From the NCBI GenBank assembly GCA_036924285.1, contig JAYKYS010000004.1, positions 23,778,001 to 23,842,000 of the forward strand: a stretch of 64,000 nucleotides of DNA, read 5' to 3'. Shown one piece after another: positions 20,799 to 31,989 of the stretch. How positions within the stretch are numbered: position 1 is the first letter of the stretch; every line of letters starts with the position of its first letter. Origin of the DNA: Asterella californica. Its lineage: Eukaryota > Streptophyta > Marchantiopsida > Marchantiales > Aytoniaceae. Under the pieces are notes generated by a model that had not been told where the DNA came from, did no database searches, and worked only from the letters and a program-made list of their open reading frames with translations. The translations under genes were made by a program, and so were the position numbers.

Positions 20799-21053
20799 TA
20801 GGGGTGTCAGAGTTCAGCGTCCTTATGAACTGTGAGTAAATTTTTTATTAAATATTATTAGTTTTGTTATTTGGATTATTATTCTAAATAATAATCTTTT
20901 TGTGGCAAAAACAAACGGCTAAAACGGATGAGAACTCATTAGTTCTCTACAAACACCTCCGATAAAACAATATCTACAAAGACCTGGGTGCAATCGTAAT
21001 TTTCTTGCGTAAATGAAAAATCTTTCAAAAATATGCTAACTTTGACACCCCTA
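20799..21053. mobile_element. hAT-type MITE, about 255 bp
   Basis: Terminal inverted repeats TAGGGGTGTCAGAGTTCAGC (20799 onward) and GCTAACTTTGACACCCCTA (ending 21053) pair with two mismatches. TAGGGGTGTCA-type ends are common in hAT-derived MITEs. The interior is A+T-rich and has no coding capacity. An 8-bp target-site duplication was looked for and not clearly found, perhaps because of erosion. Confidence 0.65.
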
Positions 21054-22363
21054 ATATAAAAAGTTTGAATAACAGTTGACATTTCAGCATGTATGATACA
21101 AAATGAATATCCCAAACGACTTTCGTGAGGTTTCGTTCCGTTACACAGTGACATACTAGATGGTTATAAATATTTTTCTTCTCTTTATAATTATCGTTTT
21201 TAAATTAATAGCTTAACACCCAAAATTCCCTTTCCCGTTCGCCTGCGTTCGGGTCGGTGATCGCATCCAGACGTTTATGGCTGTTTCTAGTGTAAAGTTG
21301 TAAACCCGGCCTGCGGTGCGCTCCAGGGCTGACGATTAGTTACAGGACGAGAAAACAGGACGTTACCAGGACGAGAAAACATTCGTTTCAGATGAGCGTA
21401 ACGTCCAACTGCTTTCAAACTACGATTCAAATTAGCCGCTGAAGCCAGACAGTCTCTAAGCATGCTGGCAAGATGGATGACCAGGAGCGAATACTTTATG
21501 ATGTCTCTAAACGACAGGGAACTGCCACCTGATTTCATTGTGACTGAAGTTCTCTGGAGTCTGAACTGGGTTAGCTAGCTAGCTTAGCTTAGCTTAGCTG
21601 CTCCCCAGTACCAACCAGAAGAATATGCTATACCCTCTGGCGTAGGCTACTGTAAAATCTGTACTACCCCAGCAAACTGATGGCAGTCTGATGCTACTTG
21701 TGAGTCTAATCAAGAGAGAGAGAGAGAAAAGGACCACTTTGTCGACTTAGAATCGAAATCATGCAAGAGAGTTCGGGCACAATAATATCGCAAACATTAA
21801 TCTTCTTACGAGGACAAGCTGGAATCAGCATTCTTTAGCAAACATGAGCTCCGATACGCTGACTTTGTTCAACAGGCTGAATCGTCAAGCTATAAGCTAT
21901 CAGCTTGCACCGCAAAAAAAGAGGAAGCATTTGATCGGGATACCGTAATCTGAAAATCGACTTTGTTCTGCTCTACTAACTATCCTGCGTACATGTAGAT
22001 TCCACTGGGTCTTCAATCTATCTCCGGTGCAAATTCTTTTGCACGTAGATCGATCGAAGCCCGCGTTCACCGAACCATCCCACACGAAGTAGTACCGTTG
22101 TAGTAGTAGTCTTGCAGCACACCAGAGTATTTTACACATGTTCAAGAAACCTCCTTCTTAACAGGCACAACACACTACTGAGAGGTGAAATAGCACCATG
22201 ATAGAAGATGTTGAACCGGTTTAAGAATGACGACCAGCTCGCTCCTTCAAGTAGCGAGGATGGTGTACAGGGATTCACAGACATATAGTTTTCATACATG
22301 AACAACTTGACTTGCAAATGAGGCTTGCAAACGTTTCATCTCCATGCCACGGTCTCCGAGGAA
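21054..22363. other. Unassigned, with simple repeats
   Basis: Contains an AGCT/AGCTT repeat near 21574-21600 and an AG run near 21714-21730. A minus-strand frame at 21287-21538 is open, but its product is not recognised. No splice structure linking it to the ORF at 22364 was established. Confidence 0.3.
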
Positions 22364-22825
22364 TCACAACACACCTATAGTTCTCATCGACGTGGTGTAA
22401 TAAGCAAGTTCTCCGTCGGCAACGGACCTCTTGATGTAGTCCAAGTACTTCTGCTCGAGGTCCTTAGGATTGAAAGTCCTGGCCTTGGGTTTATGGCCTA
22501 TCGCTGGAGCTCCCCGTTTCTTCTTGTGCGCGAGGCTGGGGAGTAGTTTGCTGCCGCGGGCTCTAGCCGCGAAACCCAGAATGATCCGCGTGTATCCCTT
22601 CGTGATTCGTTGCACAAGCGAAGAGATTCTGCTGAAGAGAACACGAACTCTCGGTCTGATTCTCAGCCTCCACCTTCGCCTTTGCAACTTTCCTGCTTCT
22701 AAGTCTGCGACTGCTGTTTCCAGTCTCGCGTATCTTTTGCGCATTAGTTGCCTAGGCGCCTTCTCGCTTTCCTCTTTCTCGATCAAGATCCACAATTTCT
22801 CATCCAGCAGTTCCATATGTTCCAT
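22364..22825 (-). CDS. Hypothetical basic protein, 153 residues
   Basis: ATG at 22825 (MEHMELLDEKLWILIEKEES) and stop at 22364. The N-terminal 45 residues are acidic and look helical. Residues about 48-115 are strongly basic (RRRWRLRIRPRVRVLF, HKKKRG, GHKPKARTF). The C-terminus has a charged helix (FNPKDLEQKYLDYIKRS). There is no signal peptide or membrane span. I do not recognise the family. In favour of a gene: an even composition, a start near the beginning of the open frame, and a C/T-rich tract (A/G on the transcribed strand) upstream near 23340-23390, as in plant leaders. ATAG followed by GTGTGT near the end could be a splice donor, so the true C-terminus might differ. It could also be a chance frame. 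Confidence 0.4.
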   Translation of the reverse strand: MEHMELLDEKLWILIEKEESEKAPRQLMRKRYARLETAVADLEAGKLQRRRWRLRIRPRVRVLFSRISSLVQRITKGYTRIILGFAARARGSKLLPSLAHKKKRGAPAIGHKPKARTFNPKDLEQKYLDYIKRSVADGELAYYTTSMRTIGVL

Positions 22826-24499
22826 GTCTGATCACCTCGTCTCTTTTTCTACCAGCAAGCAGTCCTGATGTTCAACTCCCGAAACGCTGGTGAAGAATCA
22901 ACGACGGAACATATCTCCGGAACGTTTCTCACAAACAAAGACCCGTAAACCACGTACCAACGGAACCGGCAAGCTTAAGATGGTAAAAGCTTCAGAGAAA
23001 GAGTGCTGTCGGAGGAGTTCAATTGAGAATATCCCAAATTCACCTCCACTGAACGTTTGCTAGCAAGATTGTAGAAACCGGACTGCTGACGTTACGTTTC
23101 TCCGAACTCCGTCCACTTCTGTGTACAAGTTTGCTTTCTCCGAAGAACTAAATCGAAAGACGACCGGCCGACAGAGACACCTATCTCTTCCTCTCCTTCT
23201 TTCTACATCATCCTCGTAACTCGATATAGTATATGACTCTAGAATCTACTTTCAGAGTGACCCTCGATCTCTCGAGCTGGTTTATCTCGAACCTTACAAT
23301 GGCAAAACAAGCGTCTTGACTCTCAAAGGTCGCATGGATCCTCTTGCGCTCTCTCTCTCTCTCTTCTCTCTCTCTCGTTCACTCGCTTAGCTTCACTCTC
23401 ACCGTCTCTAGCTACCGTGAGAGGCTTGCATGCATCCCTCACATGCGGCTGTAGCGTAGCGGCTGGCTGGATATCCAGCGTCCTCCTGCTCGTGCGCAAT
23501 TCAACGGTCTTGGGCTGAGCACAGAGCACACGGAAGTAGAGTGCAGCAGAGAACAGAAGAAGGAGAAGAGACGCTTCGTTCTAAGAGCCTAACATCCTGA
23601 TAAGTGGGTTCGGAACCTCAAAACTCATGCATTTGCTCGACGTCTACGCATTTCGGTCTACGTCCGGCAATTATGGCTCTTCAAGGTTGCGTATCAACTT
23701 TCAAGGCTCGATTCTTTTGTTCTTCGGCAGGAAGCCTCTGGCACATCCATTTCCGGGTTCACTTTACGGCGTCAGATTCGAAAATCGACGTCTGATATGG
23801 ACTGGCAAGCCATAACGTTTGTAGAATTTTGGATTTCGCGCTTTTCATGCACCTGGAGGAGCCTGATATCATACTACCGTATCACAACCCATTCAGTACT
23901 GATAGCAATTGACACACTCTCTCTCTCCTGACGAATCAATGGCCGGTTCACCGACTGTCAGTGCTGGTCCCTCCCTCGTCTGTCTTTGAGCACTGAGGAT
24001 ATACCGTACGTCGATCTGTCCTCTTTGCACACGATTCAGATTAGCATCGCACTTTCGGTACAAAAGTCGGAACTCTACTTCTTTCTGATGCGCACTCGTG
24101 GCACTACATGATGGCATACAGGGATACTCCTGTACGGTACATGGTAAACGTGCTGTAGAAAAGACTGCGGATTCGAAACTACATGCTAATGTGTACCACG
24201 TACGCGTGGTACTCGAACATCATCAGCCGTTTGATACAACGAGAAATTCAGCGCTCGGGGCTAACCGGCATCTTTTGTATTCTCAACCGGCTGGATTTCT
24301 GAAAAGTCGGTTCCCAGCGCTCGTACCCGGATTCGAAACCGGTACCAAAAAGAAATATTGTGGATTATCGCTGTTACTCTAACCAAGATCCTGGTTTTTT
24401 TCAACAACTAATCCCTTCTCCTCGGATATTTAACAGGTTGTGCATGATGAATTTCGGATTTACGTGGTCGATGCATACCTTCCGACGGAAATTTACCGG
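22826..24499. other. Unassigned, with CT microsatellite
   Basis: About 23345-23392 is a CT-rich microsatellite. About 24255-24345 carries several ACCGG motifs, with GCGCTCGG/GCGCTCG direct copies near 24253 and 24318. Short frames in this region have no recognisable product. Confidence 0.35.
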
Positions 24500-24748
24500 A
24501 TTTAGGACACGTCAGACGGATTTGTTTTCAACGGCTGAGATGTTCGGATCAGATCTAACGGTCAGGATTAAACAAATCGCACGGTTAATAACTAAGTAGA
24601 AGATCTGACGGTGCAAGACGGTTTAAGACACGTTAGACGGATTTGAATTAAACGGCTAAGATGTTTGGATCAAATCTGACGGTCCGGATTAAACCAATCG
24701 TACGGTTGATAATTAAGTTGAAGATCTGACGGTGTAGGATGGTTGGGA
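24500..24748. repeat. Tandem duplication of about 122 bp
   Basis: Two adjacent units share GACACGT(C/T)AGACGGATTTG, AACGGCT, GATCA(G/A)ATCT(A/G)ACGGTC, GGTT(A/G)ATAA and GAAGATCTGACGGTG in the same order, with about 15% differences. Sequence rich in ACGGTC and GATCTGACGG is common near plant transposon ends and promoters. This one sits just before the G+C-rich leader of the hAT relic. Confidence 0.7.
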
Positions 24749-24939
24749 AAACATTAGGGCGATGCTGCGATTAGGGGCGCGGTGGGCTGTTTCGGGCAGT
24801 GAGAGCCGGGAGGGTCGAGTCTGATCCAGTCGTCGAGAAATTTTGACAGTTCGCAAATCCTCTCTCGCCGCTGTGCTTTCCTTCGGGATTTATCGAGATT
24901 TCGTTTCCTTCAGAGTCGTTCCAGGTTGTAGCGAGAATT

Positions 24940-25080
24940 GCTTTCTAATCCGCTCGTCGATACGCTTCCTTCGAGGTTCTATCAATACTACGGTTCCCTC
25001 GAGGTTCTATCGATACTGCGTTTCCTTCGAGCTTCTATCGATACTGCGTTTCCTTCGATTCCTTGCTTGGATTTCCGTTC
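24940..25080. repeat. Short tandem repeat, TTCGAGGTTCTATC type
   Basis: Four units of about 29-30 bp with the core CCTTCGAGGTTCTATC(A/G)ATACT(A/G)CG. They begin the G+C-rich block upstream of the hAT transposase relic and share the TTCGAGGTT motif with the hairpin array downstream. Confidence 0.6.
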
Positions 25081-25299
25081 TGGTCTGCTCACCACTGCGA
25101 TTTCTTTCCAGGTTCTGTCACTTCTGTGGAGACTACTATTCCTTCGAGGTTTTAGAGAGATTTCTTTTCTGATCCGCTCCGCTTGTTGTTTCTTCGAGGA
25201 CTCTCCGAGGTGCGGGACTGTGCAGCAGCAGTCGAGATCGAGAGTCGAGGCTGTAACTGGAGATCACCGTTGCAATTCCGCTGCTTGTAACTTGTTGTG

Positions 25300-25740
25300 T
25301 CTTGGAGGTTTCATCGAAGTTGGGTGCTGCCGCTGCCACACTGTCTCACTGCCGCTGCTTGGGTCACCGTTTCATCGAAGTTGGCTGCTTTTGCTGCTGC
25401 AGTGGTGCTGCCGCTGCCGCTCGAGGTTCTGCAACCCCGAAGATAGTGCTGGGACGGTGGCAGTTTCGCCTTGTCTCGAGGTTTCTTCGAGGTTTTTCAA
25501 CCTCGAAGGGGTGCTGTAGAACATCTTGAGAGGTGGATGTGCGGGACGGCGGTGCGGCAGCAGCAGTCGGGGTTGGAGAGTTGAGGTATCTTCGAGGTTT
25601 TGCAACCTCGAATCTCGAAGAAAGTGCTCGGCCGGTGGCACTTCCGCCGTGTCTCGAGGTTTCTTCGAGGTTTATCAACCTCGAAGGTGTGCTGCATCAC
25701 AGCCTGTGAGAGGTGGACGTGCGGGGACGGCGGCACCTTT
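25300..25740. repeat. Tandem repeat and hairpin array, TTCGAGGTT/AACCTCGAA
   Basis: Two large units of about 175 bp follow one another, each with GTGGCA, CTCGAGGTTTCTTCGAGG and GAGAGGTGGA. Three hairpins were located: 25485-25508 (10-bp arms), 25591-25612 (9-bp arms) and 25663-25686 (10-bp arms). All have four-nucleotide loops, and their arms are CTTCGAGGTT paired with AACCTCGAAG. Long open frames on both strands here are side effects of the high G+C content and the repetition. Confidence 0.7.
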
Positions 25741-26104
25741 GCTGTTGTTGATTGTTTTTGGGACCCTGCAGTGGGATCGACTCGGCAGATTCCATTCGTG
25801 AGCCACCACTTCTTCCAGAGAAGATCTGGTGGCTGCCGATGTGGGACCACTCGCTTGCTGTTGCCATCTTGATTTCTGATGTTGTTGTAACTCTAACGGG
25901 TTTGGTCTCCATTTACACTGACTACTGCTACATTTCTTCCTGATAGGTGGATAACTATCCACAGTCTGTGGTCTGAGTTGAACTTGTGAATACATGGTTG
26001 GTGTTTCTTTATTAAGATCATCTGAACGACTCAGGTTTCAGACTAATCGTAGTGTTCTTCTTAGAGACTCGACCTCGTAGTTTGCTTCCTCTCCAATTGA
26101 CAGC

Positions 26105-28174
26105 GTGAAACCCGGTGGAGGTAATTCTGATAAGGGTAAGTTTGCGAAGAAACAGAAGACTCTATCTGGTTTCGTTTCAATTTCTTCATCTTCTAACTTG
26201 TCTGCAGATATTGAGACAGAAAAAGATCCTTTTGTTGTCGAGCATGTCCTTTCTAGAGTTGAGGCTCAGTGTAAACTATGGGATGATACTTGGTATGATT
26301 TGTTTGACTGGATACATTCGATCGAGACCTCGGAAGAGTATTCTGTAAGGTATGTCGGGGTAAGAGTAAGTCACCTTTTGCTCTAACTGGTGCTGTTAAT
26401 GTCCGAGTCTCAGCCTTTCACGATCATGCGAGTACAACATTGCATAGGACTTTGGCTTGGGTTCAACATGAAGGAAAACAGGCTTCAAGCAAGCATACGA
26501 AATAGCGAATAGGACTTGCGACCGGACGCTGCTTACTTTATTCCGTGCTGCTTATTTCATTGGTAGAGAATGTATTACATTCTCAAAGTTTCCGGTTCTT
26601 TGCAGAATGTTGAACACTGTTTCATCTTATATGACAGACAGTATTTATCATGATGACAAGGCGTGCGTAGAGATGATCACCTGCATTAGCTCTGTTATGC
26701 AGAAACTTATACTTCTTCGAGTTCAGCGCAGTAGTTTTTTTCGATCTGATGTGTGATGAAGCGACTGATATTGCTGTGCATGGTCATTTGGTTATCTTTG
26801 CAACCTTCTTGGAAGAAGGACATGTGGTTACCACCTTTCTTGGTCTGATTAGATTGTCCGAGAAGCATGATGAGGCAATAACAGAAATTGATGAAGGTGT
26901 GGGGGCTGGAACATGAGAAGATGGTAAGTTTTGGTTTGGATGGAGCTTCAGTAATGACTGGTATACAGAACGGAGTTGCAACTCGATTGAAACGTATTGT
27001 CAATCCTTTTATGCTTATCTCTCATTGTGTTGCTCATCGTTGTAATTTAGCATTGTTGAAGACCTCTAGACACATTTCGTGTGTGACCCTTAGTGAGGAT
27101 GTAGATGATTTGATAAATGCAATAGCTCTGTACTTTAAGAGATCTACTAAAAGAAAGGAAGGGTTAGAAACTTTACAGTCCGAATTTGCAGATTCTCGTA
27201 AGTTCCTAAAACGTTATAATCAAACGCGGTGGTTGTCTCGTTGGAGTGCAGTAACTAGTCTCTGTGACTCTTTGGAGTCAGTTCTGTATTTTCTGTCTGA
27301 AGCGGATCCCACCGAAGATCATGGAGTAGGTGGTCAGCTTTTCAAGAAGCTGCGCTCTTTCAAGACTGTGTATTGTCTGTTTTTTCTTGCTGATATTTTA
27401 CAGTCTCTGAGTGTGTTGTCTCGGATATTTCAACAGAGATTTGTAGATGTTAGTACCATCTGTGCGTTGATTGCTAATGAAGTTGCTACCATCCGAATGA
27501 ATTATACTGTCGATCCTAGTGTTAACCTCAATGCTTTCTTCATCAATCAAGATATTGGGTATCATCTTTTGCCTGATTATGGTCCGGAAGGTGGCTTCTT
27601 GAAGCGTCTTCATTCAGAGATAAGAGGTACTTTCTTCCATTCTATTCAACTAGAGAGGGACCGGTTGGGAAGAGACTTGGAAGAGGCGGTGAGTTTCCAG
27701 AAAAGTTTTTCTGAGGCTATTTGTGCGCAGCTTATGGAGAGATTTTCTAACAATGATCTGGTTGGAGCATTTAAGATTTTATCTCCTTCACAGATGCCAT
27801 CTCAACTAGTTCCTTTACGCGAGTGGGGAAGTAAAGAAGTTAACCTTCTTTCTGCTCATTTTGGGACGGAGAAACATGTTAGTGGGGTCTCACGAGCCCC
27901 TTGTGTGCAACCTGTTTCTGTGAAATTAGAGTTTCAACAGTTCAAAACTCACGCACATAGTGAGTTTAAAGATCTGTGGGCGATGATAAGTTTTAGTGAC
28001 ACTTTGAAGTGTAAGTATCCACAACTATCTATCTTGGCTGATATTGCTCGTGTGCAATGTGTCTCTACAGCCCACTGTGAGAGGGCATTCAGTATTCAAA
28101 GTGTTATCAAGACGAAGTACACGAATTGTCTGCAGATAACAAACTTGGACAGTGTCATGCTTAGAAGGACCTGA
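26105..28174 (+). pseudogene. hAT-superfamily transposase, frameshifted
   Basis: The N-terminal part (about 26105-26350) carries KKQKTLSGFVS, a common hAT leader motif. About 26370-26500 corresponds to the zinc-finger-like part (FHDHASTTLHRTL). About 26600-26890 corresponds to the start of the catalytic region (MCDEATDIAVHGHL). The main open part, 26891-28174, has SFGLDGASVMTGIQNGV, LISHCVAHRCNLALL and the C-terminal dimerisation block STAHCERAFS with IKTKYTNCL. At least two frameshifts are visible: one near the T-run at about 26735 and one near 26890. A stop also interrupts the region at about 26500. The full gene would be a cut-and-paste transposase. Terminal inverted repeats were not identified; TAGGGGCG near 24774 is only a candidate 5' end. 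Confidence 0.8.
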
Positions 28175-28434
28175 GGACTCTTTCGATGATCTGCTATCAG
28201 ATGCAGTGGAGATCTGGAAGAGCACTGTCCACCATCGTCGCTTCGTTAATAACCCCCAGATTTACATGGTTGATGCAGAGAACGAGCAAACTTAATTCTA
28301 ACAACTTTGATATTCTGTTTCATCTTCAGGAATTCATTTTTTTGCACAGAACCTTTGAGTACTTGGATGCTTTCATTTTTTGTAGATAGACTTGTTATAG
28401 TACTTTTGATGCTTTCGTAGATAGATTAGTTAGG

Positions 28435-28504
28435 TCTTCTGGTCCCAACTGGTAGGGAGATTCAGGTTTTAAACCTGAATGCAGGTTCAACTCCTGCCAG
28501 AAGA
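28435..28504 (+). repeat. tRNA-like element with UUA-type anticodon loop
   Basis: Acceptor TCTTCTG/CAGAAGA pairs perfectly. D-arm is CCC-AACTGGTA-GGG. Anticodon arm is TTCAGG-TTTTAAA-CCTGAA. T-arm GCAGG-TTCAACT-CCTGC pairs perfectly. The centre of the anticodon loop would be UUA, which reads a stop codon, and the variable region is only about one nucleotide, so a working tRNA is unlikely. It is more likely the head of a tRNA-derived short element. D-loop and T-loop match the element at 9629-9674. Confidence 0.5.
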
Positions 28505-30905
28505 GTTCCAAAACCGAGAAGGTTCACTACCAAGTTGTAAACCGTAATACTTGCGAAGTTGTTTACTTGTAAACGGTTAATCTTGTAAACTGTTTATTTT
28601 CAGAATAAAAAACTTGTAAACTGTTTAACTGCAAATCTGTAAACAACTAATCTGCAAACTTTCGGAACAGGAAATCTGTGAACTGGATATCTGCGAATTT
28701 TTGAAAAAATGCAAATTTTTTAAATTTAAATCGGTCGAAAATGTTTAGAACCAGATTCAAACCCATAATATGAACATAAAGCCGGTTATCATAACCGACT
28801 GACAAGAAGTAAACGGATACTGTTCGAGTATAATGTTCTTCTCCCGGTTTTTGATCCTTCAGTAAAGGAAAACCCGGTTAGTGGGGGTTAGAATTTTGTA
28901 AAACAGTTCAAAACCCATGGAATCGGAAAAAAACCGGCGGCCGAAAATTTTTACCCCGAGCGCTGGAGAAATTACTGCTCTGGGAGGTAAAATTACCCGG
29001 GGAATGCTAGTCATTTCATTGTAAATGATAGAAGTTTATTTCAAGACTTTTGCACAAGTTACATACAACAAGTGCCAGTACCGAGAACTTTAGGGCCTCT
29101 TGAGGATAAGTGTTCGAGTGTTTATGTGATTTATCTTTGATGTGTGAAAATTTCTTATCTGAAAATTTCCCATGCGTAAGATTCAGTATTCTTTATTTTC
29201 CTCAAAAAATACTAAATAGTTTCTTTATTACGAGACAATAGAAATGTTCACGCCCATGTACTACCAAACATTTCCTTTATAAAGTATGTATCTGTGTGAA
29301 AACTCGTGTCAAAGCTCTTTGATATGTGAAAAGGAAACTTTTTGCCTTAACATGTTTCTGTACACTAAGTTGTAATTCAAATGTACCGTTATTATGTATC
29401 AACTATGTGAACATACAAAATAATAATAAAAAGGAGTTACAAAATTAAATTCTGGAAACTCATTTTGAAAAAATGCAGTTGTGTTACTAACTTGGCAGGG
29501 GTTCTGCCACCGAGTGGAGTTCGTAGTGCGAATCAGGGATCGGCTCTCCCTTATCTTATAACCTTTTTGTAAAAGCTAAATGTTGTTTTTTGTGAAAGTG
29601 TTTAGAAAAAATCTTTCAAAGGTATTACTTTTTACATTCACAGCTGAAACATGTCCCTACCGGAAATAACTTGTTTGTTCAGAAACAGGTCTTTTTCTTA
29701 GAATCATTTTATAAAATCTGAAATCTCTCCAGATTTTGCTCTCGGAAGGATGAATTTCCCAAGGGGTTATATAGCCAACAATATTCGCCCAACAAGACTG
29801 GTGGGTTTCTCAAAGACTTTCACGAGTCGGACTCTTTCTCTGATTGACAAAATAATTTGGGTTCGTACATTCCTGATAAAAGAAACTTGCGAGTCTGAAC
29901 TTCGGAACATTGTTTTAGACTAAGTGCTATTCTGGACAATTTGTCAGACTGAAATTTTAGGAATTGTTGAAACTGCACTATAAAGCACTATGAACAATGT
30001 TACATGGAGCTGAACCTTTGAAAGCTCCCATTTGGACATAGCATTTCGTAAAAGTTGATTCAGTAGTTCATAGACCCGCTATTCAAGATGCATCATGCAT
30101 CCGACTAGAGAAAAATAAATAGAGTAAAAAATATATACGAACTATACATCACAGGATATAAACAAGCTATGAAAAACCAACAAAGAATCTTAGTTATTAA
30201 AACCAACAAAGACTTCACTGTGATCATGAAACTCACCTTTTACTGCTCCTTCAAGCAGTTTAGGTAACTGTTTACAATCTATATACCCAAGATGATATTC
30301 TAGCTCTGTGTATATGGCAAAATTCTCTTTTTTCTAAATCTCCTCAATGTATGAGGCAAGAATATAAGCCACAAATCACTCTTAAACTCTCACAAATGTG
30401 CACCTCCATCAGAGGCAATGAAACCCACCATGGCTGAACAGTAATGAGAAAAAACCTCTCGCAGTTGTTCATGGTGCTCACATACTATAGTCAAGAAGAT
30501 CAAATTTTATTGTGGAGTGCAGATTTGTAGACATGGCACTCCAATGAGGTAATCAAAGTCGAACCGTGTAGAAAGCGTGTAGCTCTACGAGCGAGGATGG
30601 AGAAATAGAGACTGTGGTTGAGAAGGATGTGTGTGTGCCCTCAGTTGTAATGAACATCAAAGACTTCATGATAGCTCATCGGTCTTTTCATGATTTTGTT
30701 TTACGTAAACGAATGTAAGAACGAGGATTAGATAAGATGGGAAAAAAGGCTTCACAAAATGTCATATCACAAGTTTGTAACAAAGAAAACTCGACCGCAT
30801 TTATTATTTTCTGATCTCTTCTCTTTAATTATTTCTTCCGTCCGATAGATTCGATCCATGATTCTTTCTCGGTTGTAACTGTTATGTAACTGGTATCTAC
30901 CGAAG
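28505..30905. other. A+T-rich noncoding stretch
   Basis: About 28530-28650 contains five copies of a (C/T)TGTAAAC-type motif at intervals of 20-40 nt. About 28740-28950 has scattered CCGGTT motifs like those near 9250-9590. From there to 30905 no gene or repeat family was recognised. Confidence 0.35.
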
Positions 30906-31102
30906 ATCGGTACCTGAGTTGGTTGGGTCTCAGACCTCTAAGCGAAAGGTCTGGGGTTCAAACCCGCCTGCTCCCGGTTGGAGGTGCAAGAAGTCGCTGT
31001 ATGTGCAATCTGTTCCGGGTACGCTGTGGTTACCAACAAAAGACAGTCCAATGCCCCTTGAAGAGATAAAGCGGACAAGTTAACAACTTTACCTTTACCT
31101 TT
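30906..31102 (+). mobile_element. tRNA-derived SINE, Au-like
   Basis: The head has box A-like ACCTGAGTTGGTTGGG and box B-like GGTTCAAACCC, with a stem AGACCT/AGGTCT between them. The body carries GGTTGGAGGTGCAAG, and the 3' part ends in ACTTTACCTTTACCTTTT. This head-body-short-tail layout is that of plant SINEs such as Au. No clear target-site duplication was found. Confidence 0.6.
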
Positions 31103-31470
31103 TATAAGCATACTCACTCTGATAGTCTATATGATCAGCGAGTTATCGATTATTACTCGCTAGGAGTCCTAGCAAGATAATGTAATTCGTAAAGATACAA
31201 TGAGATGAACAAATGAAGCAGATGTCCAAATAAACTATTACCTGCATTTCCGAAAAGAGTCATTAAGTTAAGTAATGGTCTTTCAAACTCAAATCTTCAT
31301 ACGTGAAAGATGCTTTGCAAAATTAAACTGATATAAGAATACTCATTATGATAGTTTATATGATCAATGACTTATCGATTATTAACCGCTACGAGTTTTA
31401 GCAAGATAATGTCGTTTACAAGAGTACGACGAGATGAACAAATGAAAGAAATGTCCGAATAAAACTATGG
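31103..31470. repeat. Direct duplication of about 140 bp, period 225
   Basis: 31103-31243 and 31330-31470 share ATACTCA, GATAGT(C/T)TATATGATCA, TTATCGATTATTA, AGCAAGATAATGT and GAGATGAACAAATGAA in the same order. A related AACTCAAATC(C/T)TCATA(C/T)GTGAAAG block occurs at about 31290 and again near 31915. Confidence 0.65.
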
Positions 31471-31544
31471 GTAAAGATTAAATACCCCTTCTTGAGTAAG
31501 TTACATTGATATCCCATCAACTCATATGGTGACATGTTTCATCT

Positions 31545-31710
31545 TTGAAAAGATTAATTCTGTATCTTTTGGATTAGATTAGAGCATGGAGATCTCAAGT
31601 TCGATCTTTTACTCTCGTTTAAGGTGCTTGCACATCCACTTCGTGTGGCTGCAGGTCGCTGTCTTTGAGGTCACTGATCTATACAAAATCCTCTCCCTCT
31701 AGGTTTAGTT
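31545..31710 (+). repeat. Possible second diverged SINE
   Basis: Box B-like CAAGTTCGATCTTT is followed by GGTGCTTGCACATCC, GGCTGCAGGTCGCTGTC and AAATCCTCTCCCTCT. The spacing and some words recall the SINE at 30906. The box A part is weak. Confidence 0.35.
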
Positions 31711-31989
31711 GTTAGAGTTAGGCAGGCATTTAGGGTTTAGGGTAAATAAGAAAATGTAATTTATTTTAAATACTCGTACTAGAGTATACTAGCTATATTT
31801 TCATAAGTTACCCAAAGGGTAGCACTGTAGGTGAACTGTGAGGTTGTGGGATAACCCACCTCATGAAACTGCGTTTCTGAAGAAAGTCGTCAAATTCAAT
31901 AAGAGTATTTCCAACTCAAATCCTCATATGTGAAAGATGCTTTAGCGAACAAGCATCTTTTACATCTTCAGAGCATCTGCATATTTCGA

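Noticed and set aside
25302..25995. Several long overlapping frames on both strands
   Set aside because: They arise from G+C-rich tandem repeats and hairpins; the same words are read in different frames, so no protein is supported.
31728..31741. Interstitial telomere (TTTAGGGTTTAGGG)
   Set aside because: Only two units here and a similar short run near 39912; too short to call telomeric DNA.
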